64,000 nucleotides of DNA, from assembly GCA_013298625.1 (NCBI GenBank), contig JAAFIF010000024.1, positions 40,921 to 104,920 on the forward strand, given 5' to 3'. Both the position numbers and the translations under genes were made by a program. Below are positions 55,421-64,000 of the stretch, in pieces; positions within the stretch are counted from its first letter, which is position 1, and each line of letters opens with the position of its first letter. The notes under the pieces are model-generated. The model saw only the letters and a list, made by a program, of their open reading frames with translations, was not told the DNA's origin and made no database searches. This stretch comes from Myxococcales bacterium (GTDB lineage Bacteria > Myxococcota_A > Polyangia > Polyangiales > Ga0077539).

Positions 55421-56203
55421 CTACCCCTTGGAACGCTCGCTCGCCGCGCGCGAATCGATGGAGACGCCCTCGTCGAGCACCTCGTCGACGAGTCGCATCA
55501 TTTGCCGATGCCACGGCCCGAGCGGCGCCGCGCGCTTCTCGCGCAGGACCGCGATGCGCGCGTCGAGGTCGCCGTGGGTGCCCCGCAGCGGGTCACCCTG
55601 ATCCGCGAGAAAGAACCGGTCGAGCTCGACGCACTGAAAGCACGCGCCCTGCTGCGCGACGAGCGCGCACGTGTCGGCGTAGCGCGCGGTCAGCTTCGCG
55701 CGCGCCGATTGGATCCACGCCTTCACCTGCCCGAACGAGGCGTCCATGACCGCGGCGGTCTCCTCGACGGTGAAGTCGTAGACCTCTTTCAAGAGCAGCG
55801 CCGAGGACTCTTGCGGCGAGAGGTTGCGCAGCGTGCAGGCGAAGCACACGGCGAGGTGGTCTTTGGCGATCGACTTCATCTCGGCCGAGCCCGAGAGCAG
55901 CTTGGACTCGGCGACGAAGCCCTTGTCTGCGATGGCGCGATCGCGGGCGTCGCCGAGCAGGCTCTCTCTCCACGTCGAGCGCTTGCGCAGGTGGTCGATC
56001 GCGAGGTTGGTGGCGACGCGAAAGAGCCACGCGCGAAGCTCTTGCGGAGGCTCGGGCAGCGACTCGGCTTCGAGCGCGCGCACGGCGGTCTGCTGCACGA
56101 GCTCTTCGGCGACGTCTTCGCGCACGACCATGCGCGTGAGGTACGTCGCGAGCTCGCGGCGGTTGAGCTTGAAGCCCTCGGCGAGGCGATCGCGCGCGCT
56201 CAT
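55421..56203 (-). CDS. Sigma-70 family (ECF-like) RNA polymerase sigma factor with cysteine-containing C-terminal extension
   Basis: A 260-residue protein. Region 2 is ELATYLTRMVVREDVAEELV through ELRAWLFRVATNLAIDHLRK (core binding and the -10 recognition helix). Region 4 is LRNLSPQESSALLLKEVYDF, then TVEETAAVMDASFGQVKAWI with QSARAKL (helix-turn-helix). Beyond residue 190 an extension carries CALVAQQGACFQCVEL, a three-cysteine cluster that could bind zinc or act as a redox sensor as in some ECF-linked anti-sigma modules, then a helical tail. No separate anti-sigma gene is adjacent. The ATG overlaps the stop of the hydrolase gene (ATGA), so the sigma factor is translated as second cistron. 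Confidence 0.87.
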   Translation of the reverse strand: MSARDRLAEGFKLNRRELATYLTRMVVREDVAEELVQQTAVRALEAESLPEPPQELRAWLFRVATNLAIDHLRKRSTWRESLLGDARDRAIADKGFVAESKLLSGSAEMKSIAKDHLAVCFACTLRNLSPQESSALLLKEVYDFTVEETAAVMDASFGQVKAWIQSARAKLTARYADTCALVAQQGACFQCVELDRFFLADQGDPLRGTHGDLDARIAVLREKRAAPLGPWHRQMMRLVDEVLDEGVSIDSRAASERSKG

Positions 56204-57102
56204 GGTCGGGACCACCAGTCGTGGATGGCCGCGGCGATCTCGTCGTGCGCGTCCTCTTGCATGAAGTGCCCCGCGCCGGGGACGAGCACCGTGGTGTGCG
56301 AGGCGAAGACCGACTCGAATCGCTCTCGCTCCTTCGCGCGAAACGCGATGTCCTTGTCGCCCCACACGATCAGCGCAGGCTTGTCCGCGATCGCCGCGAG
56401 CCCTCGCTGCACCTCGCTGAGAAACGGCGTGCTCTTCACGATCGCCCTTGGAAACACGTTGGTCGCGCGCCGCCGCGCCGCGGTGCTCATCGGGCGGCGG
56501 TAGGCGTTCATCGCGGCGGAGGAGAGCGTTCGGCGCGGGGTTCCCATGGGGATCATCATGTTGACGAAGGCGTTGAAGTGACGGATCGCGAAGCCGCCGA
56601 TCGCGCCGCCCATGATGTTGGAGAATCGCACGAAGTGCGGGTCGTCATCGACGGGCCACGCCCATGTATTCAAGATCACCAGCCGCTCGACGCGCGAGGG
56701 GTCGCGGCCCGCCACCGAGAGCCCGATGGGACCGCCCCAGTCCTGCACGATCGGCGTGAATTTTTTCAGGTCCAGCGCGCGCACAAACGCCTCGACCACC
56801 GACGCGTGACGCTCGGGCAACGGCTCGTACCCCTCGGCCGCCGTCGACAGCCCGAAGCCCGGATAGTCCATCGCGACGCAGCGAAATCGCCCGCGCAGCG
56901 CCGCGATCAAGTGTCGGTACAGAAACGACCAGGTCGGGTTTCCGTGCAGCATGAGCAGCGTCGGGCCGCATCCCTCGTCGAGGTAGTGAATGGTGTGCCC
57001 GTCGAGCTCGATGAAGTTGCTCGCGTACGGCAACAGCTCGGGCGTCACCCACTCGGGTCGCGCTCCCGTCAGGGGCGCGGCAACAGCGTCGATGGAGGTC
57101 AT
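56200..57102 (-). CDS. Haloalkane dehalogenase-like alpha/beta hydrolase
   Basis: A 300-residue alpha/beta hydrolase. The oxyanion segment HGNPTWSFLYR (53-63) carries the Trp/Asn pair typical of haloalkane dehalogenases. The nucleophile is Asp121 in VQDWGGPIGL rather than Ser. The acid is probably Asp249 or Asp251 in VWGDKD and the base is His279 in GAGHFMQED. This pattern supports a dehalogenase or a related epoxide hydrolase, but the second epoxide-hydrolase tyrosines are not identifiable and no substrate can be assigned. It precedes the sigma factor gene with an ATGA overlap and follows the membrane peptidase gene by 47 nt. Confidence 0.87.
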   Translation of the reverse strand: MTSIDAVAAPLTGARPEWVTPELLPYASNFIELDGHTIHYLDEGCGPTLLMLHGNPTWSFLYRHLIAALRGRFRCVAMDYPGFGLSTAAEGYEPLPERHASVVEAFVRALDLKKFTPIVQDWGGPIGLSVAGRDPSRVERLVILNTWAWPVDDDPHFVRFSNIMGGAIGGFAIRHFNAFVNMMIPMGTPRRTLSSAAMNAYRRPMSTAARRRATNVFPRAIVKSTPFLSEVQRGLAAIADKPALIVWGDKDIAFRAKERERFESVFASHTTVLVPGAGHFMQEDAHDEIAAAIHDWWSRP

Positions 57103-57149
57103 CGCCCTGTACAACGGCCGAGCGCGACGAAACGGATGGACCGCCGCGC

Positions 57150-59450
57150 TCACCGCAGACGATCGAGCCAGTCCCGCGCCAGGTCGCGCGAGCCCGACGG
57201 ACGCGACGGGTCCTCGGCGATCGCCCGATACGCCGCGCGCGCGCCCTCGCGATCGCCCGTGTGAAACCGCGACTCGGCCATCACGCGCTGGTACTCCGCG
57301 CGAATCCGGTCGCTCGGCAGGAGGCTCGGATCCACGGTGGCGCCCCGCGCGAGCGCCGCCGTCTCTCGGCGCAGCCTCCAGAGCTGCCGCAGCACGAGGT
57401 AGCCCGCCATCGCGCGCGTGCTCGGATCGCTCTGCGGATCGTCGAGCACCGCGCTCAGCCGCGCGACGCCCACGGTCGTGTCCGCGTGCAGCGACTGTCG
57501 CCCCGCGAGCAGATCGCGCGTCGCCTCGCTGGCCGCCTCGCTCGGCCTGCGCGCGAGCAGACCCACGGCCCACTTGCGCACTTCGATGTTGCGCGCCTCG
57601 TCGTCGTCGAAGAGGTCTTGCTCGGCTCGCGCGTACAGGGGCCGCGCTTCGTCCGCCCCGCGCCAACGCCAGACCACTTCGGCCGTGCGAACCCACACGC
57701 GCGCCGCCGCAGCCGGACCGAGCGATCGCGCGCTCTCTTCAGCGAGCGCCGTGGCGCGCCCGACGTCGCCGAGCCGCACCCACGCTTCGCCGAGCATGGC
57801 CCGCGCATACGTGCTCGTCGGGTCGTCGCGCACCGCGCCGATCAGCGCGTCGCGGGCGCGCGGAACGTCTCCTGCGCTGAGCCACAGCTCGCTCTGGTTG
57901 AGCGCGTCCGCGGTCTCGTGCGGGCACGCGCGCGAGAAGATCGCCGCGCGACGAAAGCGGGTCTGGGCGCGGGCGCGGATGCGCTCGGGGATCGACACGC
58001 CCTGCAAAAACGCTCGCCATCGGCCGTCGAGCACGCCGAGCGAGACGCCGTACACGCGCTGAAAATCCGCGTCGCGGTACACGTCTCGAAACTTCGCTAC
58101 GCCCTCGCGCTCGATGAGCCAGCGCGAGAACGAGCCCGCCGCGGTGTACGCGGTCGACGAGCTCTGCCCGTAGAAGCCCGAGCCCATCATGTCTTCGAGC
58201 GGCGGGAGCAGCCGCGCGTCGAGCATCGCCCGCGTCCACTCGTGCGGCGTCGCGTCGCTCTCGCCCTCCCACGCCGCTGCGACAGCGGCGCCTTCGACGA
58301 GCCCCGGCACGGGCAGCCCGTAGGACGAGGTCACGAAGAACGGCCACGAAGCGAAGCGACGCGCGATCACGTGCGCGAGCTCGTGCTTCAGCACGGGGTG
58401 CGGAAACTCGTCGTGTTGCAGGTACACCTCCGCGCGCCACGGCTTGGCGATGTACGTGTCCGCCGCGCCCATCATGCGCTGCTTCTGCGCGGAGCTCTCG
58501 AACATGTACGCGGTGATGACGGCGTCCATTTGCACGCCGAAATACCGCTCGACCTGCGCGACGCGCAGCTCGCAGTCCTCGAAGTGCAGCCGCGCTTCGT
58601 GCGCGCCGATGGACCTCGCGTACACGAGCGAGCAGCGGCGTCCGTCGATGCGTCCGCCGAGCTCGCGGGCGATGTCGTGGGCGTCCAAGCGATGACCGAG
58701 CGCGGGGCCGGCGAAGTAGACCGCGAGGCCGAGCGCTGCGCCGCCGGCGGCGCTGAGCAGCGCGGGTTTGCTCTGCACGGCGCGGGTGAGGCGCTTGTCG
58801 GCGGAGCTCCAGAAGGCGACGACGAGCGAAGAGAGGGCGATGAGCCAGCCGATCGTTCCGACGCGGTAGGTGAGGATGGCGTCGTCGAGGCGGATGGACT
58901 CGTCGTAGAGGACGCCCGGCCAGAAGCCGAAGAAGGGGTCGAAGATGAAGACGCCCGGCGATCGGTAGAACCGCAGCAAGCTCCACAGCGCAAAGAGCGG
59001 AACGGTCACCGCAGCCATCCGGCTCGCCCACCGAACGCGCGTGACGAGCGCGCCCGAGAGCGCCCCCCACACGCCGCCGAGCAACGGCCCCATGAGCCCC
59101 ACGAGCAGCCACCACAGGGCGCCCTTGGCGGGGGCGCACGGCGCGCGAAACGCCGCGATCACGGCGGTGACCACGGCGAGCGAGCCCACCCACGAGAGCG
59201 CGAAGAACGCGGGACCAACGAGCAACTGACCCGCGGTCACGCTGCGTTCTTGCTGGCGAATCGCATCGGCGACCGCGGCGCCCACCACGGCCGCGGCGAA
59301 CGAGCCGAACAGCCCCACCACCAGCGCGCTCGCGTAGCCGAGGTGATTGGTGAGGGTCGAGCCCTGAAGCAAGAGCGCGACGAGCGCGCCCGCGATGAAG
59401 AACCCCTTGGTTCGGCGGAGCCTCGCGACCGTGCGAAGCGCCTCGATCAC
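57150..59450 (-). CDS. Membrane-anchored zinc peptidase (gluzincin-like) with TPR-type C-terminal half
   Basis: A 766-residue protein starting at a GTG that overlaps the lon stop (GTGA). Residues 1-255 contain about six hydrophobic helices. Residues about 265-450 form a metallopeptidase domain with HELAH (356-360) and a downstream Glu in LVEGAAVAAA (Glu386), the HExxH-plus-E zinc set of peptidase MA/M1-like enzymes; AEVYLQHDEFPHPVLK leads into it. Residues about 490-766 are helical repeats (ARDALIGAVRDDPTSTYARA, ALLGEAWVRLGDVG-like) of TPR type. It may act in membrane-protein quality control beside Lon, which is inference from the coupling. No exact family name recognised. Confidence 0.8.
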   Translation of the reverse strand: MIEALRTVARLRRTKGFFIAGALVALLLQGSTLTNHLGYASALVVGLFGSFAAAVVGAAVADAIRQQERSVTAGQLLVGPAFFALSWVGSLAVVTAVIAAFRAPCAPAKGALWWLLVGLMGPLLGGVWGALSGALVTRVRWASRMAAVTVPLFALWSLLRFYRSPGVFIFDPFFGFWPGVLYDESIRLDDAILTYRVGTIGWLIALSSLVVAFWSSADKRLTRAVQSKPALLSAAGGAALGLAVYFAGPALGHRLDAHDIARELGGRIDGRRCSLVYARSIGAHEARLHFEDCELRVAQVERYFGVQMDAVITAYMFESSAQKQRMMGAADTYIAKPWRAEVYLQHDEFPHPVLKHELAHVIARRFASWPFFVTSSYGLPVPGLVEGAAVAAAWEGESDATPHEWTRAMLDARLLPPLEDMMGSGFYGQSSSTAYTAAGSFSRWLIEREGVAKFRDVYRDADFQRVYGVSLGVLDGRWRAFLQGVSIPERIRARAQTRFRRAAIFSRACPHETADALNQSELWLSAGDVPRARDALIGAVRDDPTSTYARAMLGEAWVRLGDVGRATALAEESARSLGPAAAARVWVRTAEVVWRWRGADEARPLYARAEQDLFDDDEARNIEVRKWAVGLLARRPSEAASEATRDLLAGRQSLHADTTVGVARLSAVLDDPQSDPSTRAMAGYLVLRQLWRLRRETAALARGATVDPSLLPSDRIRAEYQRVMAESRFHTGDREGARAAYRAIAEDPSRPSGSRDLARDWLDRLR

Positions 59451-61861
59451 GGGGCGTCTGCCTCGTCCGAGTCGTCGCCCTTCGGCGGCGGCGGCGGCAT
59501 CGACGCGCTCGGCGGAACGGGCAGCAGCGCGTGCGCGAGCACCTCTTCGATCTTGGCGACGAAGACGATCTCGAGGTCGTCGCGGATCTCTTTCGGGATG
59601 TCTTCGAGGTCGCGCACGTTGCGCGTCGGGAGCAAGACCTTCTTGATGCCCGCGCGGTGCGCGGCGAGCACCTTCTCTTTGACGCCGCCGATCGGCATGA
59701 TGACCCCGCGCAGGGTGATTTCGCCGGTCATCGCGACGTCCGAGCGCACGGGCTTGCCCGTCAACCGCGAGACGATCGCCGTGACGAGCGCGACGCCAGC
59801 GCTGGGTCCGTCCTTGGGGATGCCGCCCTGCGGGACGTGCACGTGCAGATCGCTGTTTTGCACGACGGCAGGGTCGATGCCGAGCCGCTCGACGCGCGAG
59901 CGAACGAAGCTCATCGCGGTCGCGGCGGACTCTTTCATCACCGAGCCGAGCGAGCCGGTGATCATCGCCTGGCCCTTACCGGGCATGCGCGTGGCTTCGA
60001 CGAACAAGATGTCGCCGCCGACCGGCGTCCACGCGAGGCCCGTCACGACGCCGACGAGCGGCTCGCGCTCGGCGCTCTCGCGCAGGTACCGCGGCGCGCC
60101 GAGCACCTTCTCGACGAACTCAGCGTTGCCCTTCTCGTGCACGTCCTCGCCCGCGGCGAGCCGCACTGCGACCGCGCGGCAGACCGAGCCCACCTCGCGC
60201 GTGAGCGAGCGAACGCCCGCCTCGCGCGTGTAGCTCTCGATCAGCGCGTCGAGGCCAGAGTCGTCCCAGTCCAAGCGATCGGGCGTGAGCCCGTGATCCG
60301 CGAGGGACTTGGGCGCGAGGTAGTCGCGCGCGATGTGCAGCTTCTCGGTGCGCGTGTAGCCCGCGAGGTCGATCACCTCCATGCGGTCGAGCAGCGGCGC
60401 GGGGATCGTCGAGCGATCGTTGGCCGTGCAGATGAACATCACGTGCGACAGGTCGTACGGCTGGTCGATGAAGTGATCGACGAACGTGTTGTTCTGCTCG
60501 GGGTCGAGCACTTCGAGCAGCGCGTTGGCGGGGTCGCCGCGCTGGTCTGCGCCCATCTTGTCGACCTCGTCGAGCACGAGCACGGGGTTGATGGTGCCCG
60601 CCTTCTTCATCGCTTGAATGATGCGGCCGGGCAGCGCGCCGACGTAGGTGCGACGGTGGCCGCGGATCTCGGCTTCGTCCCGCACGGCGCCGAGCGAGAT
60701 GCGGATCATCTGGCGGCCCACGGCGCGGGCGATGCTCTTGGCGAGCGAGGTCTTGCCGACGCCGGGCGGGCCGACGAAGCAGAGGATGGGGCCCTTCTTG
60801 TCCTTACGGAGCTTGCGGACCGCGATGTACTCGAGGATGCGGCGCTTGATCTTCTCGAGCCCGAAGTGGTCCTCGTCGAGCGCGCGGCGCACGGCCTCGA
60901 CGTCGAACTTGTCCTCGGACATCTTGAACCACGGCAGGTCGACGATCCACTCGACGTATTGCCGCGTCACCTGGTACTCGGCCGAGTGCGCCTGCATCGC
61001 GCGCAGCCGTCCGAGCTGCTTGCGCACGGCGCGCTCGACGTCGTGCGGGAGCTTGGCCTTCGCGATGCGCTCGCGCAGCTGATCGAGCTCTTCTTCGCTC
61101 TCGTCGATCTCGCCGAGCTCTTCTTTGATGCTCTTCAGCTGCGCCCGAAGGATCTCTTCGCGCTCGCTGCGGCCCATCTCGCCAGAGACCAGCGTCTGGA
61201 TCTCTTTGCGCACGCGGTGGACCTCGTAGACCTTGCGCGCGAGCGAGTGCGAGAGGTTGAGCCGCTCGACGACGTCGAAGGCCTCGAGGACTTTTTGCCG
61301 GTCGTTGGGCGTGACCTGCGGCGCGGGAAGGTGCAGCGCGACGAGGTCCGCGAGCGCTCCGGGGTCCGCGGCGTTTTCGGCGATGGTGCCGACTTCACGG
61401 GGCACCGGCGGCGAGTGCTCGGCGAGCGCGCGGGCGAGCTCGCGCAGCTCTTTGTCGAGCTTCTGCACCTCGGGGGTGCGCACGATCTTCTCGTCGTGCT
61501 TGATGATCTTGCCCTTGAGGTAAGGGACCTCGGTCACCAGCGAATCGAGCGTGAATCGTCCGAGCCCCTGCAGGACCACCGAGTAGTTGGTGGTCCCGAG
61601 CTTGATGACCTTGACGACGCGCGCGAGCGTCCCGACCCGAAACAGGTCGTTGAACGTCGGGTCTTCGGTCTCGGGCTGCTGCTGCGTGACGACGCCGATG
61701 ATCCTCGATGACATCGAGGACAAATCCTCGATCAACCGCACCGACCGCGCCCGTCCCACGTTGATCGGCACGACGGCCGCGGGAAACAGCACCGCGTTTC
61801 GCAACGGGAGGATCGGAACCACTTCGCTAGCGCCCTGCGGCGCGCTCTCTCGTTCGCTCAC
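59447..61861 (-). CDS. lon: ATP-dependent protease Lon
   Basis: Cytosolic AAA+ serine protease that degrades misfolded and regulatory proteins. The 804-residue protein has the LON substrate-binding domain ([20 protein letters not shown]), helical middle, Walker [17 protein letters not shown] (near residue 370), Walker [13 protein letters not shown], the ring motif [20 protein letters not shown], and the proteolytic domain with catalytic Ser687 in [11 protein letters not shown] and Lys728 in [17 protein letters not shown] Pro/Asp-rich tail of about 20 residues ([20 protein letters not shown]) is extra. Starts at GTG 61861. It lies 49 nt downstream of parA and overlaps the peptidase gene. Myxobacteria often have two Lon proteins; which one this is cannot be told. 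Confidence 0.97.
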   Translation of the reverse strand: MSERESAPQGASEVVPILPLRNAVLFPAAVVPINVGRARSVRLIEDLSSMSSRIIGVVTQQQPETEDPTFNDLFRVGTLARVVKVIKLGTTNYSVVLQGLGRFTLDSLVTEVPYLKGKIIKHDEKIVRTPEVQKLDKELRELARALAEHSPPVPREVGTIAENAADPGALADLVALHLPAPQVTPNDRQKVLEAFDVVERLNLSHSLARKVYEVHRVRKEIQTLVSGEMGRSEREEILRAQLKSIKEELGEIDESEEELDQLRERIAKAKLPHDVERAVRKQLGRLRAMQAHSAEYQVTRQYVEWIVDLPWFKMSEDKFDVEAVRRALDEDHFGLEKIKRRILEYIAVRKLRKDKKGPILCFVGPPGVGKTSLAKSIARAVGRQMIRISLGAVRDEAEIRGHRRTYVGALPGRIIQAMKKAGTINPVLVLDEVDKMGADQRGDPANALLEVLDPEQNNTFVDHFIDQPYDLSHVMFICTANDRSTIPAPLLDRMEVIDLAGYTRTEKLHIARDYLAPKSLADHGLTPDRLDWDDSGLDALIESYTREAGVRSLTREVGSVCRAVAVRLAAGEDVHEKGNAEFVEKVLGAPRYLRESAEREPLVGVVTGLAWTPVGGDILFVEATRMPGKGQAMITGSLGSVMKESAATAMSFVRSRVERLGIDPAVVQNSDLHVHVPQGGIPKDGPSAGVALVTAIVSRLTGKPVRSDVAMTGEITLRGVIMPIGGVKEKVLAAHRAGIKKVLLPTRNVRDLEDIPKEIRDDLEIVFVAKIEEVLAHALLPVPPSASMPPPPPKGDDSDEADAP

Positions 61862-61910
61862 GAGGCGGAGCCTAACTCACTCCCCATCGGATCGGCAGCG
61901 GCAACCGCGC

Positions 61911-62789
61911 TCACTTCTTCGTCGCGGCGCGTCGGGCGCGCTTTCTCGCTGGCTTCTCGATGAGCTCCAAGCGCACGAGCGTCTCTGTCGCCAGCGCTTC
62001 GTAGTCCTCGCGGCCGCGTCCCCCCGCGGGTTCGTGCTCGAAGATCGTCTTGCGGTGCGACGGCGCGCTCTTGTGCTGCGTGTTGCCGCGGATCACGGTC
62101 TCGAACACGCGCTCGCCGAACCGCGCGCGCAGCAGCTGCTCGACCTCGGTCGAGATGCGCTCGCGCTTGTCGTGCATGGTCAGGACGTAGCCGAGCACGT
62201 CGGCCTTCGCGCCGGCGCGATCGCGCAGGCGGTCCAGCGTTTCGCCCAGCAATTTGAGCCCCAGCATCGGCAGGTACTCGCACGAGACGGGCACGAGTAG
62301 CTTGTCCGCGGCCACGAGCGCGTTGACCGTCAACAGCCCGAGGTACGGCGCCGTGTCGACGATGATGAGATCGAAGTGAACGCCGCTCGGCGCGACCGTG
62401 GTCAGCGCGCGCTCGAAGGCCCGCTCGCGGCCAAACGCGCTCGCGAGGTGCAGGTCGACCAGGCTCATCCGCTCGCCCGCGGGCGCGATCCACAGGTGCT
62501 CGATCCGGGTGCTCTTCACGCAGCGAGAGAGCGGAAGTTCTTCGAGCAAGCACCGCGCGACGTCCACCTCGTCCTCGGTCGGGGACATCCCCAAGAAGGC
62601 GCTGGCGCTGCCCTGAATGTCCAAATCGACCAGGAGCGTGTCGTAGCCGCGCGCCGCGCACGCCGCCGCGAGGTTGACCGCCGTCGTGGTCTTGCCCACG
62701 CCGCCCTTCTGGTTGGCCACCGCGATCGTGATGGGCCGCGAGGCGACGGTCGCCTCGGTGCTCGTTGCTTCGCTCGCTCTCGTCGCCAT
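61911..62789 (-). CDS. ParA/Soj family ATPase
   Basis: A 292-residue deviant Walker A ATPase: ITIAVANQKGGVGKTTTAVN, LLVDLDIQGSASAFLGM, HFDLIIVDTAPYLGLLTVNA and VLGYVLTMHDKR. A C-terminal basic tail (KPARKRARRAATKK) could bind DNA. These ATPases position chromosomes, plasmids or protein complexes. Its own parB is absent, the downstream gene being lon, so it may be an orphan positioning ATPase rather than the chromosome-segregation ParA. ATG 62789 is used, with a GTG codon directly before it. Two dyads lie upstream at 62882-62919 in the spacer to the next gene. Confidence 0.9.
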   Translation of the reverse strand: MATRASEATSTEATVASRPITIAVANQKGGVGKTTTAVNLAAACAARGYDTLLVDLDIQGSASAFLGMSPTEDEVDVARCLLEELPLSRCVKSTRIEHLWIAPAGERMSLVDLHLASAFGRERAFERALTTVAPSGVHFDLIIVDTAPYLGLLTVNALVAADKLLVPVSCEYLPMLGLKLLGETLDRLRDRAGAKADVLGYVLTMHDKRERISTEVEQLLRARFGERVFETVIRGNTQHKSAPSHRKTIFEHEPAGGRGREDYEALATETLVRLELIEKPARKRARRAATKK

Positions 62790-62881
62790 CACGCTCGCTC
62801 TTTCTTCGGGTCTTCGGCCGGAGCTCTCGCTGTCGAGCGCCGGGTTCTACCTGTGGGCGGCGCTGCCCCATCGCGTACACA

Positions 62882-62919
62882 GTGTCAACAAATCGACACG
62901 CACCATGACAGCGATGTCA
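62882..62919. promoter_or_regulatory. Paired dyads in the parA upstream region
   Basis: GTGTC-(8 nt)-GACAC at 62882-62899 and TGACA-gcga-TGTCA at 62906-62919. The half-sites share the core TGTC/GACA, and the centres are about 22 bp apart, roughly two helical turns, as for a dimeric repressor binding two sites. They lie about 95-130 bp upstream of the parA start. The spacer 62790-63092 holds nothing else I can identify. Confidence 0.4.
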
Positions 62920-63092
62920 CGTTTTGGTTGAAACGCCTTCGACGCCTTTGCTACGAGTTTGCCCGTTCACCAGGAGCTGACGTACCAAGACCTACATCAG
63001 CCCCTCGGCACGAACTCCGCCCCGAACAGCGTGAGGACGAGTTGGAGGACCACGCAACGCGGGCGCACCGCACGGACCGATCGAGGCAACGG

Positions 63093-63314
63093 ATGACGAA
63101 CGCTCGACTGAACTCGCTGGTGATTCTCGCAACGCTCTCGCTCTCTCTCGGCGGCTGCCAGGGGATCGCGTGGGCCAACCTCGCTGCGGTGTGCGTCACC
63201 GTCGGGCTCTTTCTGGGCACCGTTCAGCTTCGCCGCGTGAGCCGCCCTGCGTTGAGCGCGGGCGGGGCCACCACGTCGGTGCACGCGGGCGCCACCAGTC
63301 CGTCGAACACGTGA
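63093..63314 (+). CDS. Small putative lipoprotein
   Basis: A 73-residue product: MTNARLNSLVILATLSLSLG followed by GC, a good lipoprotein signal (lipobox LGGC at residue 22), then a second hydrophobic segment WANLAAVCVTVGLFLGTV (about 27-44) and a short Ser/Thr/Ala-rich tail. It could be a small membrane-anchored protein. No homologous family recognised. The ATG at 63093 is the only start with signal character. It is divergent from parA and 53 nt upstream of the RelA/SpoT-like gene. Confidence 0.6.
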   Translation: MTNARLNSLVILATLSLSLGGCQGIAWANLAAVCVTVGLFLGTVQLRRVSRPALSAGGATTSVHAGATSPSNT

Positions 63315-63367
63315 CGGACTCTCTTCGCGGTCGCGGACGGGGACGCGATCGCGCTACTGTCGGGGAC

Positions 63368-64000
63368 GTGCCATCGGACAATCCGCTCGCGGGCTTTCGC
63401 CGCGCCGACGCGTTCACGTTGGCCGACCTCGACGCGCTTCGCATCGTCCTTCGCGGCGGGTCAGTCATCGACTGGCACCGGCTGAACTTTCGGGACGACA
63501 CGGACATCATCGAGTTTCTGCGGTCACACGAGATCGACCTCTCGGACCCAGACGACGTCGACCGGATGGAAGACGTGAAGACAGAGGCCATCGAGTACCT
63601 CCGTCGCAACTTCGACTACCCCATCCCGGGCTCGATCGAGCTGTCACCAGCGGTCGAGCTGTTTCGCCTGGCCTCGTCGCGCGGCCACAAGCAAGTGTGC
63701 GCCTGCATGATCCTCAAGGTCATGCACATCATCCACCACCTGCAGGGGCGCGAGCTGGCGTTCATGTTTCCCCTCTCGGACCAGGAGATCTTTCGCCTGG
63801 TCGAAGAGAAGGTCTACCGCGTGGTGGGCGGGATGCTCGAGTCGGGGCTGCCCATCGTCGAGTTTCTCGGCGGCCGCAAGCAGCGCGACTCGCTCTACAC
63901 GAAGCTCTTGTCCAAGCGCGAGACCATCGCCGCGCAGATTTACGACAAGCTTCGGTTTCGCATCGTCACGCGCGAGCCCGATGACTTGCTGCCAGTGGTG
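63368..64000 (+). CDS. RelA/SpoT-like nucleotidyltransferase-fold protein, 3' end outside the window
   Basis: 211 codons are visible from a GTG at 63368, open to the right edge. The N-terminal 90 residues (LAGFRRADAFTLADLDALRI, GGSVIDWHRLNFRDDTDIIE) precede a helical segment (AVELFRLASSRGHKQVCACM, ILKVMHIIHHLQGRELAFMF). The last visible part, KRETIAAQIYDKLRFRIVTR then EPDDLLPVV, resembles the start of the RelA/SpoT synthetase fold (helix, then strand with LRFRIV). I recall myxobacterial proteins of the TIGR04552 type looking like this, but cannot confirm it. The catalytic part would lie outside the window. No better start exists, as in-frame codons upstream run into a stop. Confidence 0.65.
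   Translation, partial: MPSDNPLAGFRRADAFTLADLDALRIVLRGGSVIDWHRLNFRDDTDIIEFLRSHEIDLSDPDDVDRMEDVKTEAIEYLRRNFDYPIPGSIELSPAVELFRLASSRGHKQVCACMILKVMHIIHHLQGRELAFMFPLSDQEIFRLVEEKVYRVVGGMLESGLPIVEFLGGRKQRDSLYTKLLSKRETIAAQIYDKLRFRIVTREPDDLLPVV

Overview
This is a very GC-rich bacterial chromosome segment whose gene content points to a myxobacterium (phylum Myxococcota), probably of the Sandaracinaceae/Polyangiales type. The main reasons are the many secreted lipoproteins with cysteine-rich NCGxCGxxC repeats, a MYXO-CTERM-like C-terminal tail, an integrin-like FG-GAP propeller, a kinase-like protein with GYF and TonB-like ends, an SctJ-type secretion lipoprotein, and heavy use of GTG/TTG starts with 1-4 nt gene overlaps. 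No rRNA, tRNA, insertion sequence, prophage or CRISPR array was recognised. Both end genes (dihydroorotase at the left, a RelA/SpoT-like protein at the right) run off the window.

Layout. 1-2.5 kb: guaB and pyrC (nucleotide synthesis). 2.7-14.2 kb: surface lipoproteins, a PHA-regulator-domain protein, an AAA+ ATPase next to a Uma2-like nuclease fold, a cysteine-free glutaredoxin, ndk, then a pseudokinase translationally coupled to an SctJ/YscJ-like lipoprotein, and a Kazal-domain lipoprotein. 14.2-19.1 kb: glyS and pyruvate phosphate dikinase. 19.1-22 kb: a MYXO-CTERM-type surface protein and an unknown lipoprotein. 22-26.9 kb: the TCA block icd-mdh-sucC-sucD on the minus strand. 27-35.4 kb: small membrane protein, GST, a 25-bp tandem repeat, a QEGLA-motif metallopeptidase, rimI with a CDF metal transporter, a SurA-like protein with a UPF0158 protein, and glpK with an esterase. 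35.5-36.8 kb: a membrane protein and about 700 bp of non-coding repeats. 36.8-44.7 kb: an SDR enzyme, two surface proteins and dnaG-rpoD. 45-50.9 kb: Mpo1-like and CPBP membrane proteins, a 919-residue RNA-processing fusion protein, a HAD phosphatase and a phosphodiester glycosidase. 51-53.6 kb: an exported repeat protein and nadC-birA. 53.6-62.8 kb: a long minus-strand run of parA, lon, a membrane zinc peptidase with TPR-like tail, a haloalkane-dehalogenase-fold hydrolase, a sigma factor and an LRR protein. 62.8-64 kb: a small lipoprotein and the partial RelA/SpoT-like gene.

How the genes relate. Central metabolism is grouped (icd, mdh, sucCD; ppdK nearby), as is information processing (dnaG-rpoD, glyS, rimI). 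Many minus-strand pairs share ATGA, GTGA or TGATG junctions, implying coupled translation: pseudokinase-sctJ, CDF-rimI, UPF0158-SurA-like, dnaG-rpoD, lon-peptidase, hydrolase-sigma; nadC-birA does the same on the plus strand. Convergent genes are packed extremely tightly, and several pairs of stop codons sit inside one short palindrome.

Most unusual items: the fusion at 46266-49025 joining an MJ1316 RNA-end-recognition domain, an EEP nuclease, a 2H phosphodiesterase and a eukaryote-like poly(A)-polymerase module; the pseudokinase-SctJ pair; the glutaredoxin lacking every cysteine; and the repeat arrays at 28.0 and 36.1-36.8 kb.
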